Position numbers and translations under genes: made by a program. Below the pieces are notes generated by a model. That model was not told the origin of the DNA, made no database searches, and was given only the letters and a program-made list of their open reading frames with translations. Shown one piece after another: positions 1 through 7,456 of a DNA stretch of 45,698 bases. Each line of letters begins with the position of its first letter. Position 1 is the stretch's first letter. The stretch is taken from positions 1 through 45,698 of the forward strand of contig JAQUVD010000029.1 of assembly GCA_028693555.1 (NCBI GenBank). Reading direction: 5' to 3'. Source of the stretch: Hespellia sp. Lineage in GTDB: Bacteria > Bacillota > Clostridia > Lachnospirales > Lachnospiraceae.

Positions 1-25
1 AAATCTCTATATTGATCCGCATGAG

Positions 26-46
26 CCAGAGGGTCTGTCCCTCTGG
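26..46 (+). repeat. REP-like hairpin repeat, copy 1
   Basis: Perfect copy: arms CCAGAGGG and CCCTCTGG around loop TCTGT. The stem extends outward by GAG/CTC, so 23-49 can pair. It lies just upstream of the bioY operator and promoter. Copies are called + when TCTGT is on the given strand and - when ACAGA is. Confidence 0.95.
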
Positions 47-51
47 CTCTA

Positions 52-82
52 TTGTTAACCGTTATATTTTTTTAGTTGACAT
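52..82 (+). promoter_or_regulatory. Candidate BirA (biotin repressor) operator
   Basis: TTGTTAACC (52-60) and AGTTGACAT (74-82) form an imperfect inverted repeat (6 of 9 positions) with a 13-nt spacer. This resembles known BirA operators (TTGTAAACC and GGTTTACAA half-sites). The right half-site overlaps the -35 box of the bioY promoter, so a bound repressor would block transcription when biotin is plentiful. The assignment rests on similarity and on the downstream gene. Confidence 0.6.
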
Positions 83-104
83 TTAACTTTTCTAAATGTA
101 TACT
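76..104 (+). promoter_or_regulatory. bioY promoter, sigma-A type
   Basis: TTGACA (76-81), a 17-nt spacer and TATACT (99-104) make a near-consensus housekeeping promoter. The expected start near 111 puts an in-frame ATG at 96 outside the transcript and places two hairpin repeats in the bioY leader. Confidence 0.8.
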
Positions 105-114
105 TTGCTTATTG

Positions 115-164
115 CCACAGGGTCTGTCCCCATGGTACACATGCCAGAGGGTCTGTCCCTGTGG
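115..164 (+). repeat. REP-like repeats, copies 2 and 3, direct tandem in bioY leader
   Basis: Copies at 115-135 and 144-164 in the same orientation, 29 bp apart, fill most of the predicted bioY 5' leader. Arms are imperfect (CCACAGGG with CCCCATGG; CCAGAGGG with CCCTGTGG). The 29-bp spacing is not a multiple of three, unlike the tandem sets inside genes. Confidence 0.9.
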
Positions 165-197
165 TACATCACAAACAAACATAGGAGCACACAAATC

Positions 198-758
198 ATG
201 AATGAAAACATTACAACATCCAATCGTATTTCCACTAAGACACTTGTCCTCATTGCACTAATGACAGCTATCACCTGCATTCTTGCACCGCTGTCTATCC
301 CAATTCCAATCAGTCCGGTTCCGATTACGCTAACGAATCTGGTGTTATACTTTAGCATTTATCTGCTCGGATGGAAGAAAGCAACAATCAGCTATATCGT
401 ATACTTACTGCTTGGCATCGTTGGACTTCCGGTCTTCTCAGGATTCTCAGGCGGACTTGGGAAAGCCTTCGGTCCGACTGGCGGATATTTAATCGGCTTC
501 CTATTCATTACTGTCATCAGCGGAATCTTCATAGAAAAATTCCAGAAAAATATCTGGCTGTGTATTTTGGGAATGGTCCTGGGCTTAGCCATCTGCTATA
601 TCATCGGAACTTTCTGGCTGGCAGGACAGTTAGATATGACCTTCGTTGCAGCCTTAGGCGTCGGAGTTCTTCCATACTTACTCGGAGATGCTGTAAAAAT
701 AGCACTTGCCGCACTCATTGCACCACAGATCAAAAAAAGAGTAAACGCTTTATCTTAA
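198..758 (+). CDS. bioY: Biotin transporter BioY (ECF S component)
   Basis: Membrane substrate-binding subunit that captures biotin for an energy-coupling factor (ECF) transporter. The 186-residue product has the family's usual length and about six hydrophobic segments, with the early PIPISPVPIT and later FSGGLGKAFGPTGGY motifs typical of BioY. I chose ATG 198, behind GGAG at 183-186, because the longer in-frame ATG at 96 lies inside the promoter. No ECF ATPase or EcfT genes are nearby, so the S component probably uses shared modules encoded elsewhere or works alone. A BirA-like operator over the promoter fits biotin repression. The stop codon lies inside a bidirectional terminator hairpin. 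Identity is clear; sharing of ECF modules is inferred. Confidence 0.93.
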   Translation: MNENITTSNRISTKTLVLIALMTAITCILAPLSIPIPISPVPITLTNLVLYFSIYLLGWKKATISYIVYLLLGIVGLPVFSGFSGGLGKAFGPTGGYLIGFLFITVISGIFIEKFQKNIWLCILGMVLGLAICYIIGTFWLAGQLDMTFVAALGVGVLPYLLGDAVKIALAALIAPQIKKRVNALS

Positions 759-776
759 GGCGTTTACTCTTTTTTA
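732..776. terminator. Bidirectional terminator between bioY and asnB
   Basis: AGAGTAAACGC (738-748) pairs perfectly with GCGTTTACTCT (760-770). An A-run lies before and a T-run after, so it can end transcripts from both strands. The left arm and the stop codon belong to bioY. Confidence 0.9.
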
Positions 777-795
777 TCCTGCTATCAATTCGTAA

Positions 796-2649
796 TTAAT
801 TTGCTGCTTCAAAAAATCTCTGATACCAAAGCAAGAATACATAGACCGTCCAGATTTTTCTACTGTTATCCGTCTTTTCATTTCTTGTTTTCTTATTCTT
901 GAATTCATCTAACATCTTGTTCAATTTCTTTGTATCAAAATATTTCTCAGCCGCTTCTGATGTGAATGCATCTTTTACCAACCGATAATACTTCTCTTCT
1001 TTTAACCATTTACGAATCGGAACCGGGAATCCCAGCTTCTTTCTCGTTGCCGTCTTACTTGGAATCCCACGAACTGCTGCCTCACGAAATGCAACCTTTG
1101 TCTTCGGTGGACGCACTTTATATTCCAACGGCAATGTCTCTGCCAGCTCCAATACATTTTTATCCAAAAACGGCACACGCACTTCAACGGAATTTGCCAT
1201 TCCCATCTTGTCACCCTTCATCAAGATGTCATGCACCAGCCAGAGATGCATGTCTACATACTGCATCTTTGTAACGGGATCTTTGTCTTTTACCTTCGCA
1301 TATAATGGTGCCGTAATTTTCTGAATTCCCGGCTTGCAGCCATTTTTCAAAATGCTGTTTGCCTCGCGCTCTGTGAAAATGTTCGTCGCATTACAATAAT
1401 ATCTTTCTTCCAGAGTCTTGCCGTGACGCATCAGAAATCCACGTCCTTTTACGCCTCTTGGCAGGCAGACTTCGGCAAATGCAGCAAGCACCTTGCGAAT
1501 GCACATTGGAATCTTGTCAAACCCCGTATGCTCCAGTGGTTCACAGTAAATATTATATCCTCCAAAAAGTTCGTCGGCACCTTCGCCGGAAAGGACAACT
1601 TTCACCTTTTTAGCAGCTTCCTGACTCAGGAAATACAGTGCGATTGCTGCAGGGTCTGCAACAGGCTCGTCCATGTAATACATGATATCTGACAAAGACT
1701 CAAAATACTCATCCGGCGTGATCACCTTCGCATCATTCTCTGTTTTGATAAATTCCGCAAACTCTTTTGCTTTTCCAATCTCGCTATAACGTTCCGGTGC
1801 AAATCCCACCGTAAAGGTATGGTCTACATTTCCCATATACGCCAAATAGCTGGAATCTACTCCGCCGGAAAGATAAGAAGCAACCTCAACATCCGCAATC
1901 TTATGTGCTTCCACCGTATCGCCCAGCACCTTCTGAATCGCATCAACAGTCTCTTCATACGACTTGTCATGGCTCTCCTCAAAATGTGGTTCAAAATATT
2001 CCTGTACATCTAAGTTCTCACCATCATAGATAAAAAAGCTTCCTGGTTTCAGACAGAAAACGCCTTTAAAAAATGTCTCCTCAGACGGAACAAACTGGAA
2101 TGAAAGATAGTTCCCCAACGCCTCTTCATTCAGCTCTTTCACAAAGTCCGGATGCGGAAGAAATGACTTGATCTCCGATCCAAACATCAATGTATCTTTC
2201 ATCTTTGCGTAGTAAAAAGGTTTGATTCCAAAGATATCTCTTGCTCCAAACAATTTTTTTGTCTTCGTATCCCAGATTACAAACGCGTACATTCCACGAA
2301 GTCTCTGAAGCATCGCAGTGCCCCACTCTTCGTATCCATGAAGCAGTGTCTCAGAATCCGAATCCGACTTAAATTCATGCCCTGCTTCCATTAGTTCTTT
2401 TCTTAACTCCTGATAGTTATATATCTCACCATTAAACGTAAGAACCATACTTCTATCTTCGTTATATAATGGCTGATCACCTGTCTCCGAAATATCAATA
2501 ATACTCAATCTACGAAATCCAAGCGCTGCCTGCTCATCAATAAACATACCTTCGCTGTCCGGTCCGCGATGAATAATCGTGTCCATCATAGCGCTTAAAA
2601 CTCTCTCTTTTTCTCCAATGCTTCCAATAAAACCGGAAAATCCACACAT
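796..2649 (-). CDS. asnB: Asparagine synthetase, glutamine-hydrolysing
   Basis: Makes asparagine from aspartate, ATP and glutamine in the cytoplasm. The 617-residue protein has the class II glutamine amidotransferase domain first: Cys2 is the nucleophile (MCGFSGFIG) and HRGPD follows. The synthetase domain carries the ATP pyrophosphatase loop SGGVDSS and the GEGADELFGGY motif. AAGGAGAAATAG precedes ATG 2649. A sigma-A promoter lies about 50 bp upstream, leaving too short a leader for a T-box riboswitch. It is a single-gene unit facing bioY across a shared terminator. Length and motifs match the family throughout, with nothing missing. Confidence 0.96.
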   Translation of the reverse strand: MCGFSGFIGSIGEKERVLSAMMDTIIHRGPDSEGMFIDEQAALGFRRLSIIDISETGDQPLYNEDRSMVLTFNGEIYNYQELRKELMEAGHEFKSDSDSETLLHGYEEWGTAMLQRLRGMYAFVIWDTKTKKLFGARDIFGIKPFYYAKMKDTLMFGSEIKSFLPHPDFVKELNEEALGNYLSFQFVPSEETFFKGVFCLKPGSFFIYDGENLDVQEYFEPHFEESHDKSYEETVDAIQKVLGDTVEAHKIADVEVASYLSGGVDSSYLAYMGNVDHTFTVGFAPERYSEIGKAKEFAEFIKTENDAKVITPDEYFESLSDIMYYMDEPVADPAAIALYFLSQEAAKKVKVVLSGEGADELFGGYNIYCEPLEHTGFDKIPMCIRKVLAAFAEVCLPRGVKGRGFLMRHGKTLEERYYCNATNIFTEREANSILKNGCKPGIQKITAPLYAKVKDKDPVTKMQYVDMHLWLVHDILMKGDKMGMANSVEVRVPFLDKNVLELAETLPLEYKVRPPKTKVAFREAAVRGIPSKTATRKKLGFPVPIRKWLKEEKYYRLVKDAFTSEAAEKYFDTKKLNKMLDEFKNKKTRNEKTDNSRKIWTVYVFLLWYQRFFEAAN

Positions 2650-2695
2650 ATGCTATTTCTCCTTTTTCTTATGCTGTCAACGAGCTGACCCTAAT

Positions 2696-2724
2696 AGAAT
2701 ACCTCTTTTTTGAGCATTTGACAA
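2696..2724 (-). promoter_or_regulatory. asnB promoter
   Basis: On the minus strand TTGTCA (2719-2724), a 17-nt spacer and TATTCT (2696-2701). The promoter starts only 12 bp downstream of the tandem repeats that end spmA. Confidence 0.75.
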
Positions 2725-2735
2725 GTTTTTTTGAG

Positions 2736-2822
2736 CCATGGGGACAGACCCTCTGGCATACTCATGAGCCATGGGGACAGACCCTCTGGCACACTCATGA
2801 GCCACGGGGACAGACCCTCTGG
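2736..2822 (-). repeat. REP-like repeats, copies 4-6, 33-bp tandem array
   Basis: Three same-direction copies (2736-2756, 2769-2789, 2802-2822) sit in nearly identical 33-bp units, so the spacers are duplicated too. All have GAGCC at the 5' foot. The last copy encodes the final residues of spmA and supplies its stop codon. No T-run follows, so intrinsic termination is not obvious. Confidence 0.95.
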
Positions 2823-3418
2823 CACACTTTACAGAACACCACCGCCACTACCGTACTGCACAGCGTCGCCACAAGCCCCGGCCCCACAACTGCCGCCGGA
2901 TTCACACTTCCATACTGACTGCGATAAGCAATGATATTGATTGGGATCAACTGAAGTGAAGAAATATTAATAATCAAAAACGTGCACATTTCCTCGCTGG
3001 CAGTCCCTTTCGGCGCACACATTTTCCGCTCTCGCGCATCGCTCCGACGCTCCTCCTCCAGCGCATCCAGTCCTTCCATTGCCTTTAGCCCGGCCGGTGT
3101 CGCAGCCCAGCCAAGTCCAAGCACATTGGCAATGAAATTTGTCGTAATGTAGCCATATGCCGTATGTCCCTCCGGCACGCGTGGGAACAGAAAATGCATC
3201 ACCGGTTTCATCCGCCTTGACAGTGCATCCACAATCCCGGCCTGCGTTGCAATCTCCATCATTCCCATCCAAAACGACATCACCCCCAGCATGGTAATGC
3301 ATAAGGATACTGCCTCTTTCGCGGAATCAATGGCTGCCGTCGTAATATCCGGGAGCGTTCCGGCAAACGCCCCGTACACAATTCCCACTAAAATCATTCC
3401 TGCCCAGAGATAATCCAT
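2795..3418 (-). CDS. spmA: Spore maturation protein A (SpmA), repeat-derived C-terminus
   Basis: Membrane protein of the nucleoside-recognition (Gate) family, needed with SpmB for spore core dehydration in Bacillus subtilis. The 207 residues contain several hydrophobic segments and the conserved NFIANVLGLGWAATPAGLKAM stretch. It overlaps the upstream lipoprotein gene by 25 bp, so the two are probably cotranscribed and translationally coupled. Unusually, spmB is not adjacent downstream but is divergent, on the other side of the lipoprotein gene. The last residues (QRVCPRGS) and the stop codon come from the hairpin repeat array, so the original end of the gene has been replaced. Confidence 0.9.
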   Translation of the reverse strand: MDYLWAGMILVGIVYGAFAGTLPDITTAAIDSAKEAVSLCITMLGVMSFWMGMMEIATQAGIVDALSRRMKPVMHFLFPRVPEGHTAYGYITTNFIANVLGLGWAATPAGLKAMEGLDALEEERRSDARERKMCAPKGTASEEMCTFLIINISSLQLIPINIIAYRSQYGSVNPAAVVGPGLVATLCSTVVAVVFCKVCQRVCPRGS

Positions 3419-5124
3419 TGATCCACCTGCCCTCTCACAATCTCGAACGGCGCTGGTCCGGTCCGCAGCACCACTTCATGAAACGCCTTTTGCGAAAACG
3501 TCTTTCCAAGCCGCTGCATCGCATCCTTTTTAATCGAAAGGATTTCCAGATATCCAATATAATATTTCAGATAATTTCCGGGATCACCTAAAATCAAATC
3601 ATAGATTTCAGACACCACATTTTCATCACCGATTCCATACGCCATAAAAAACTTCAGCGCATCCTCCCGCTGCCATCCATCATAATGTATCCCAATATCT
3701 GCCAACGCATACAATCCCAGAATAATGGATGCATTTTTCTGACACAGCATTGCCTGCGTATCCGTAATCGGTGCAAGATAGTAACTCATCATTTCCGCAT
3801 ACGTCGCCCACCCCTCCGTATAGCCGCCATAATCCAGAATTGAGCGGATCTCATCCGGATCCTGACTGGCAAAATATGTCGTCTGGTAGAGGTGTCCCGG
3901 ATACCCTTCATGTGCCAGCGTTGTATAGAGTGAAAGCTGATTCTGTACCTGCGACTGATTGATGTATATTACATTTTCAGAAATATTATCAATTGGGGGA
4001 ATCATATAAAATGCCGGACTCAGAACCGACTCCATCGACTCGGGCACATATTTAATCTGTGCATTTGAATCCGGCGATTGTGGAAATGCATTTCCGGACT
4101 TTTCCTGAAGATCATTTAACATCGAAATTGCATTGCTTTCGGAAATCTGAACTGCTGTTTCCAGCCCCAGCTCTCCTTCCATCGCCGTCAGGTCATCCAG
4201 AATCTGCGCCTTCGTCATTGCCTTCAGCTCTAAAATTGTATGGTCTGATCCGGTCTGACGCGTAGCAAGATACGAATAGTACTGCTGCCCTTCCGGAAAA
4301 TAGCAGAGCCCCGCATTATTGCCGCCCTTTCCCATCAAAGCTTCCATACTATGCTTTAAATTCTTATACGCACCCGTCATCGTCTCCGTAACCGCTTTCG
4401 CATTCTCTTCTATATAAATGTCTCGCGCTCCTCCATCCAGCTCTTCCATATTTTTTACCTTATCCACAAATGTAGAAATGAGATAATTTGAATTTCCCAT
4501 ATCCAGAAACGCCTGACACTGCGCAATCACTTGCTTCGCAACCGCATCTGACATGAACAGCCCGGCTTCTGCTTTTTCCTTCTCAAACGCAATCACCGAC
4601 TGAAAGTATGCCGGCAGCGTATCCATCAGCTCCAGATACATTTCCACATCCTCTTTTGACTCCATACGAAACTCCGAGAGCAACACCGGAATCTGGCTTT
4701 GCACCCCATTTACCGTGCTCAGTGGCTCCTGATACAACGTATACTGCAGACCGTGCAGAGAGTCCTCCAGATATTCTTTTAGCACAGCCTTCGTCAACTG
4801 ATTATCCTCAGAAAGTGTTGTGTCATCAAACCGTTTCACAGCCGCCAGTGTATTTTCCAGTGCCATGCCACTTTCTGTATGATCCGCGGAAATCGTTCCA
4901 AATGTAGGAACGACCGACTCAATACCATACGCTTCCGGATTCTGCAGCGTATAATGCAGACTAATGGTATTCCCTGCAATCTCCTGACAGAAAAGATTGT
5001 ATGTCATTTCTTCAAATTGCCGGTTCTGTGTGGATAACTTTTCAGACTTTGCACAGCCTGTGAATAACAGCGCAAATGTAAGCACAAAAAAAGATGCAAG
5101 AAATGATTTGTAGCTTTTGGGCAT
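3394..5124 (-). CDS. DUF885 family lipoprotein, putative metallopeptidase-like
   Basis: A 576-residue lipoprotein: the N-terminus has a hydrophobic signal and the lipobox LFTGC with Cys24, so it should be anchored outside the membrane. The rest matches the DUF885 family, including the HEGYPGH motif that recalls zinc peptidase HExxH-type sites; the substrate is unknown. AGGGAG lies six bases before ATG 5124. It is first in a two-gene unit with spmA, behind a candidate sigma-E promoter, so a role during sporulation is a reasonable inference. In Bacillus the gene beside spmAB is the cell wall carboxypeptidase dacB; this lipoprotein occupies a comparable place but is unrelated in sequence. Confidence 0.85.
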   Translation of the reverse strand: MPKSYKSFLASFFVLTFALLFTGCAKSEKLSTQNRQFEEMTYNLFCQEIAGNTISLHYTLQNPEAYGIESVVPTFGTISADHTESGMALENTLAAVKRFDDTTLSEDNQLTKAVLKEYLEDSLHGLQYTLYQEPLSTVNGVQSQIPVLLSEFRMESKEDVEMYLELMDTLPAYFQSVIAFEKEKAEAGLFMSDAVAKQVIAQCQAFLDMGNSNYLISTFVDKVKNMEELDGGARDIYIEENAKAVTETMTGAYKNLKHSMEALMGKGGNNAGLCYFPEGQQYYSYLATRQTGSDHTILELKAMTKAQILDDLTAMEGELGLETAVQISESNAISMLNDLQEKSGNAFPQSPDSNAQIKYVPESMESVLSPAFYMIPPIDNISENVIYINQSQVQNQLSLYTTLAHEGYPGHLYQTTYFASQDPDEIRSILDYGGYTEGWATYAEMMSYYLAPITDTQAMLCQKNASIILGLYALADIGIHYDGWQREDALKFFMAYGIGDENVVSEIYDLILGDPGNYLKYYIGYLEILSIKKDAMQRLGKTFSQKAFHEVVLRTGPAPFEIVRGQVDQWIISGQE

Positions 5125-5153
5125 ACAGACTCCCTAAAACTGACTTTTGCAAT

Positions 5154-5191
5154 AATATATGTCATAGGGCAAGTTCACAATGACATATATT
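5154..5191. promoter_or_regulatory. Divergent sigma-E-like promoter pair in an inverted repeat
   Basis: ATATATGTCAT (5155-5165) and ATGACATATAT (5180-5190) are a perfect 11-bp inverted repeat with a 14-nt spacer. Read rightward this gives GTCATA, 17 nt, CATATATT; leftward it gives GTCATT, 17 nt, CATATATT. Both resemble the sporulation sigma-E consensus, which controls spmA/spmB in Bacillus. Predicted leaders are about 20 nt for both genes. An operator is the alternative reading. Confidence 0.6.
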
Positions 5192-5216
5192 TACAAAAAT
5201 ACGTTTGGTGGTTACA

Positions 5217-5732
5217 ATGCAGTGTCTTCTCTTTGTATCCGAAATCATCGTCCCGCTGATTCTGATACTGGTTCTTTTCTATGGACTTCTTCAAAAAATT
5301 TCCGTCTACGACGCCTTTCTGACCGGAGCCAGAGACGGTCTGCACACCGTCGTCAAAATTGTCCCGACGCTCATCGGTTTAATGGTTGCCGTCGGAATCT
5401 TACGTGCCTCCGGTTTCCTCACCTTTCTCGGAAATGCAATTGGCACATTTTCCGAGAAAATCGGATTTCCGGGGACACTCGTTCCTCTTGCTCTCGTTAA
5501 GCTCTTTTCCTCCTCCGCCGCGACCGGTCTGTTGCTTGATCTCTACAAAGAATACGGAACTGATTCACAAATTGGTATGATTGCCTCCATTATGCTCGCC
5601 TCAACCGAAACCGTATTCTATACCATGAGCGTATATTTCCTGAGCGTGCGCATCACCAGGACGAAATGGACCCTCGCCGGAGCGCTGCTTGCCACATGCA
5701 CCGGAATCATTGTAAGCACAGTTCTGGGGTAG
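5217..5732 (+). CDS. spmB: Spore maturation protein B (SpmB)
   Basis: Partner of SpmA in spore core dehydration, an integral membrane protein of the same Gate family. The 171-residue product has about four hydrophobic segments and the conserved LVKLFSSSAATGLLLDLYKE and STETVFYTMSVYF stretches. I chose ATG 5217, preceded by GGTGG and about 20 nt after the predicted start; TTG 5205 and GTG 5208 are in-frame alternatives too close to the promoter. The gene faces away from spmA, which is unusual. Its TAG stop overlaps the first base of a 50-bp palindrome made of two hairpin repeats. Confidence 0.9.
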   Translation: MQCLLFVSEIIVPLILILVLFYGLLQKISVYDAFLTGARDGLHTVVKIVPTLIGLMVAVGILRASGFLTFLGNAIGTFSEKIGFPGTLVPLALVKLFSSSAATGLLLDLYKEYGTDSQIGMIASIMLASTETVFYTMSVYFLSVRITRTKWTLAGALLATCTGIIVSTVLG

Positions 5733-5781
5733 CCATGGGGACAGACCCTCTGGTTCGAACCAGAGGGTCTGTCCCCATGGC
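5732..5781. repeat. Perfect 50-bp palindrome, REPIN-like copies 7 and 8
   Basis: Two repeats head to head (5733-5753 minus, 5760-5780 plus) form a palindrome in which all 25 base pairs match, centred on TTCGAA. It begins at the last base of the spmB stop and ends five bases before the next promoter. Perfect symmetry suggests recent origin or active maintenance. Confidence 0.95.
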
Positions 5782-5785
5782 ACTC

Positions 5786-5814
5786 TTGTCCCTTTCCCAA
5801 AAATGTTTTATAAT
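5786..5814 (+). promoter_or_regulatory. Promoter of the solitary ABC ATPase gene
   Basis: TTGTCC (5786-5791), a 17-nt spacer and TATAAT (5809-5814). The -35 box is five bases from the palindrome, so cruciform formation there could affect this promoter. Confidence 0.7.
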
Positions 5815-5875
5815 AGGAATAGAATCAACAAGAACAAAATCGGACATGCTATTCACAAGAAAGCAGGTAACGCTT

Positions 5876-6550
5876 ATGGCCACTATTTATATCAAAGACT
5901 TATGTAAAACATATCCCAATGGATTTGTATCGGTAAAAAATGCAAACTTAATCATCAATGATAAGGAGCTGGTTGCGTTCCACGGACCGTCCGGCTGTGG
6001 TAAATCTACCATTCTTCGTATGATCGCCGGTCTTGAGTCCATTACCTCCGGCGAAATCTGGATGGACGATATTCTCCTTTCCGACATTCCGGCCAGAGAC
6101 CGCCCCATCGCAATGGCATTTCAAAATTATAATCTCTACGCACACCTCAATGTGTATGAGAATATTGCGCTTGGTTTGCGCCTTCGAAATGTAGAACATG
6201 ATGAAACTGATTTTCGTGTAAATAAGACTGCTGTCTTTCTCGGAATTTCAGAAATTTTGAATTGGAAAGTCAGTAGGATTACAGATGTCGACCGCCAGCG
6301 CGTGGCACTTGCCCGTGCCATCATCTGCAGACCCGGCGTGCTCCTAATTGATGAAGACTTCTCGCGTCAGAACAAGACCTTAAAAATCCAGATGTTATCT
6401 GACATGAGACGCATTCACGAAGATCTCGACATTACGATTCTTTACGTCACGAACAACTATGAGGAAGCGGTGAAGTACGGAACCGAAGTCATCCTCATGA
6501 AAGAAGGCGAAATCAAAGAAATCATGAAACCAGCCCAAAACGGCAACTAA
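5876..6550 (+). CDS. Degenerate MsmK/UgpC-type ABC ATPase, probably inactive
   Basis: Closest in sequence to ATPases of sugar ABC importers, but only 224 residues, lacking the C-terminal TOBE region of the roughly 370-residue family. The Walker A motif GPSGCGKST and the Q-loop region AMAFQNYNLYAHL are kept. The LSGGQ signature is replaced by RITDVDRQ, Walker B reads VLLIDED rather than DEP, the D-loop is lost, and the switch histidine is Asn (LYVTNN where YVTHD is usual). Such changes should abolish ATP hydrolysis. No permease or binding-protein gene is near. Yet it has a good promoter, an open frame and a terminator, so it may be a retained nucleotide-binding or regulatory protein. AGCAGG precedes ATG 5876. 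Confidence 0.8.
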   Translation: MATIYIKDLCKTYPNGFVSVKNANLIINDKELVAFHGPSGCGKSTILRMIAGLESITSGEIWMDDILLSDIPARDRPIAMAFQNYNLYAHLNVYENIALGLRLRNVEHDETDFRVNKTAVFLGISEILNWKVSRITDVDRQRVALARAIICRPGVLLIDEDFSRQNKTLKIQMLSDMRRIHEDLDITILYVTNNYEEAVKYGTEVILMKEGEIKEIMKPAQNGN

Positions 6551-6583
6551 GAATTTTTGCAGCCTCCGGCTTTCTATGCACTT

Positions 6584-6647
6584 AAAAAGAGATATCTACC
6601 GCAGCACCTGTGTTTACACACAGAGCTGCTGGTAGATATCTCTTTTT
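6584..6647. terminator. Bidirectional terminator between the ABC ATPase gene and rsmI
   Basis: A 17-bp perfect match: 6584-6600 (five A, then GAGATATCTACC) pairs with 6631-6647 (GGTAGATATCTC, then five T), with an inner GCAGC/GCTGC stem. It can act on both strands. The right arm is inside the rsmI coding end. Confidence 0.92.
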
Positions 6648-7456
6648 GTGACCCCGCGGTCCTTCGCAACCTTTTTCATTGCTTCCTTGCGGTCAACCCC
6701 CTGTTTCTCATAATATTCCATATGCTCTTCCACAGTAAGCTTCTCCCACTCCTTCTGAGCCTCTGCCTTCATTTCCTCGTGTGATCTGCCCTCAAGGACC
6801 AGCACACATTCCCCCTTCGGCGCATTCGCCTCATAATAGGAAATGGCATCTTCAAGCCTCGTCTGAAATGCGGTCTCATAACGCTTCGTCAATTCCCGAC
6901 ACACCGTCAGTCTCCGATTTCCAAGCTGCGAATACAACAAATTCAGCGTCTTAACCAAACGATGCGGTGCTTCATAGATAATCGTCGTGCGCGTTTCATC
7001 CTTTAACTCATCGAGCACACGCTGACGTTCCTTCTTGTCCGTTGGCAGAAATGCTTCAAACGCAAATCTTCTTGTCGACAGTCCTGATAAAATCAGTGCT
7101 GTCACACAGGCGCACGCTCCCGGAAGTGACGTCACCTCCACCCCCGCCTCGTAGCACATTTTCACAAGCTCTTCGCCCGGATCAGAGATCCCCGGTGTTC
7201 CGGCATCTGTAATCAACGCAATGTCCTGTCCCGCAAGCAGCTTCTCCACCAGAACGCGTCCTTTGTCATATTTATTATATTCGTGATAACTCGTCATCGG
7301 TGTCTTAATCTCAAAATGATTCAGCAGCTTGATGCTGTTTCGCGTATCCTCCGCCGCAATCAAGTCCACCTCACCCAACATCCGCACTGCGCGAAACGTC
7401 ATATCTTCCAGATTCCCAATTGGCGTCGCACATAAATACAAAGTTCCTGCCATCAT
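6614..7456 (-). CDS. rsmI: 16S rRNA (cytidine-1402-2'-O)-methyltransferase RsmI
   Basis: SAM-dependent enzyme that 2'-O-methylates C1402 in the decoding centre of 16S rRNA. The 280-residue protein opens with the family signature TLYLCATPIGNLEDM, followed by AAEDTRN and the ITDAGTPGISDPG loop of tetrapyrrole-methylase folds. It is the last gene of the minus-strand block and overlaps trmN by four bases. AGGAGG lies so close to ATG 7456 that the adjacent ATG at 7453 may be the real start. The same neighbour order (trmN homologue yabB, then yabC/rsmI) is known in Bacillus. Its 3' end forms part of the terminator. Confidence 0.95.
   Translation of the reverse strand: MMAGTLYLCATPIGNLEDMTFRAVRMLGEVDLIAAEDTRNSIKLLNHFEIKTPMTSYHEYNKYDKGRVLVEKLLAGQDIALITDAGTPGISDPGEELVKMCYEAGVEVTSLPGACACVTALILSGLSTRRFAFEAFLPTDKKERQRVLDELKDETRTTIIYEAPHRLVKTLNLLYSQLGNRRLTVCRELTKRYETAFQTRLEDAISYYEANAPKGECVLVLEGRSHEEMKAEAQKEWEKLTVEEHMEYYEKQGVDRKEAMKKVAKDRGVTKRDIYQQLCV

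Noticed and set aside
96-197. Longer N-terminus for bioY from ATG 96
   Set aside because: ATG 96 overlaps the promoter -10 region and the extension is encoded by the leader repeats; ATG 198 has a ribosome binding site.
2650-2735. T-box riboswitch upstream of asnB
   Set aside because: The promoter is about 50 bp from the start codon, leaving no space for a T-box leader.
2718-2934. Plus-strand open frames with repeated HGDRPSG peptides
   Set aside because: They arise because the tandem hairpin repeats are open in all frames; they run antisense to the end of spmA and have no ribosome binding site.
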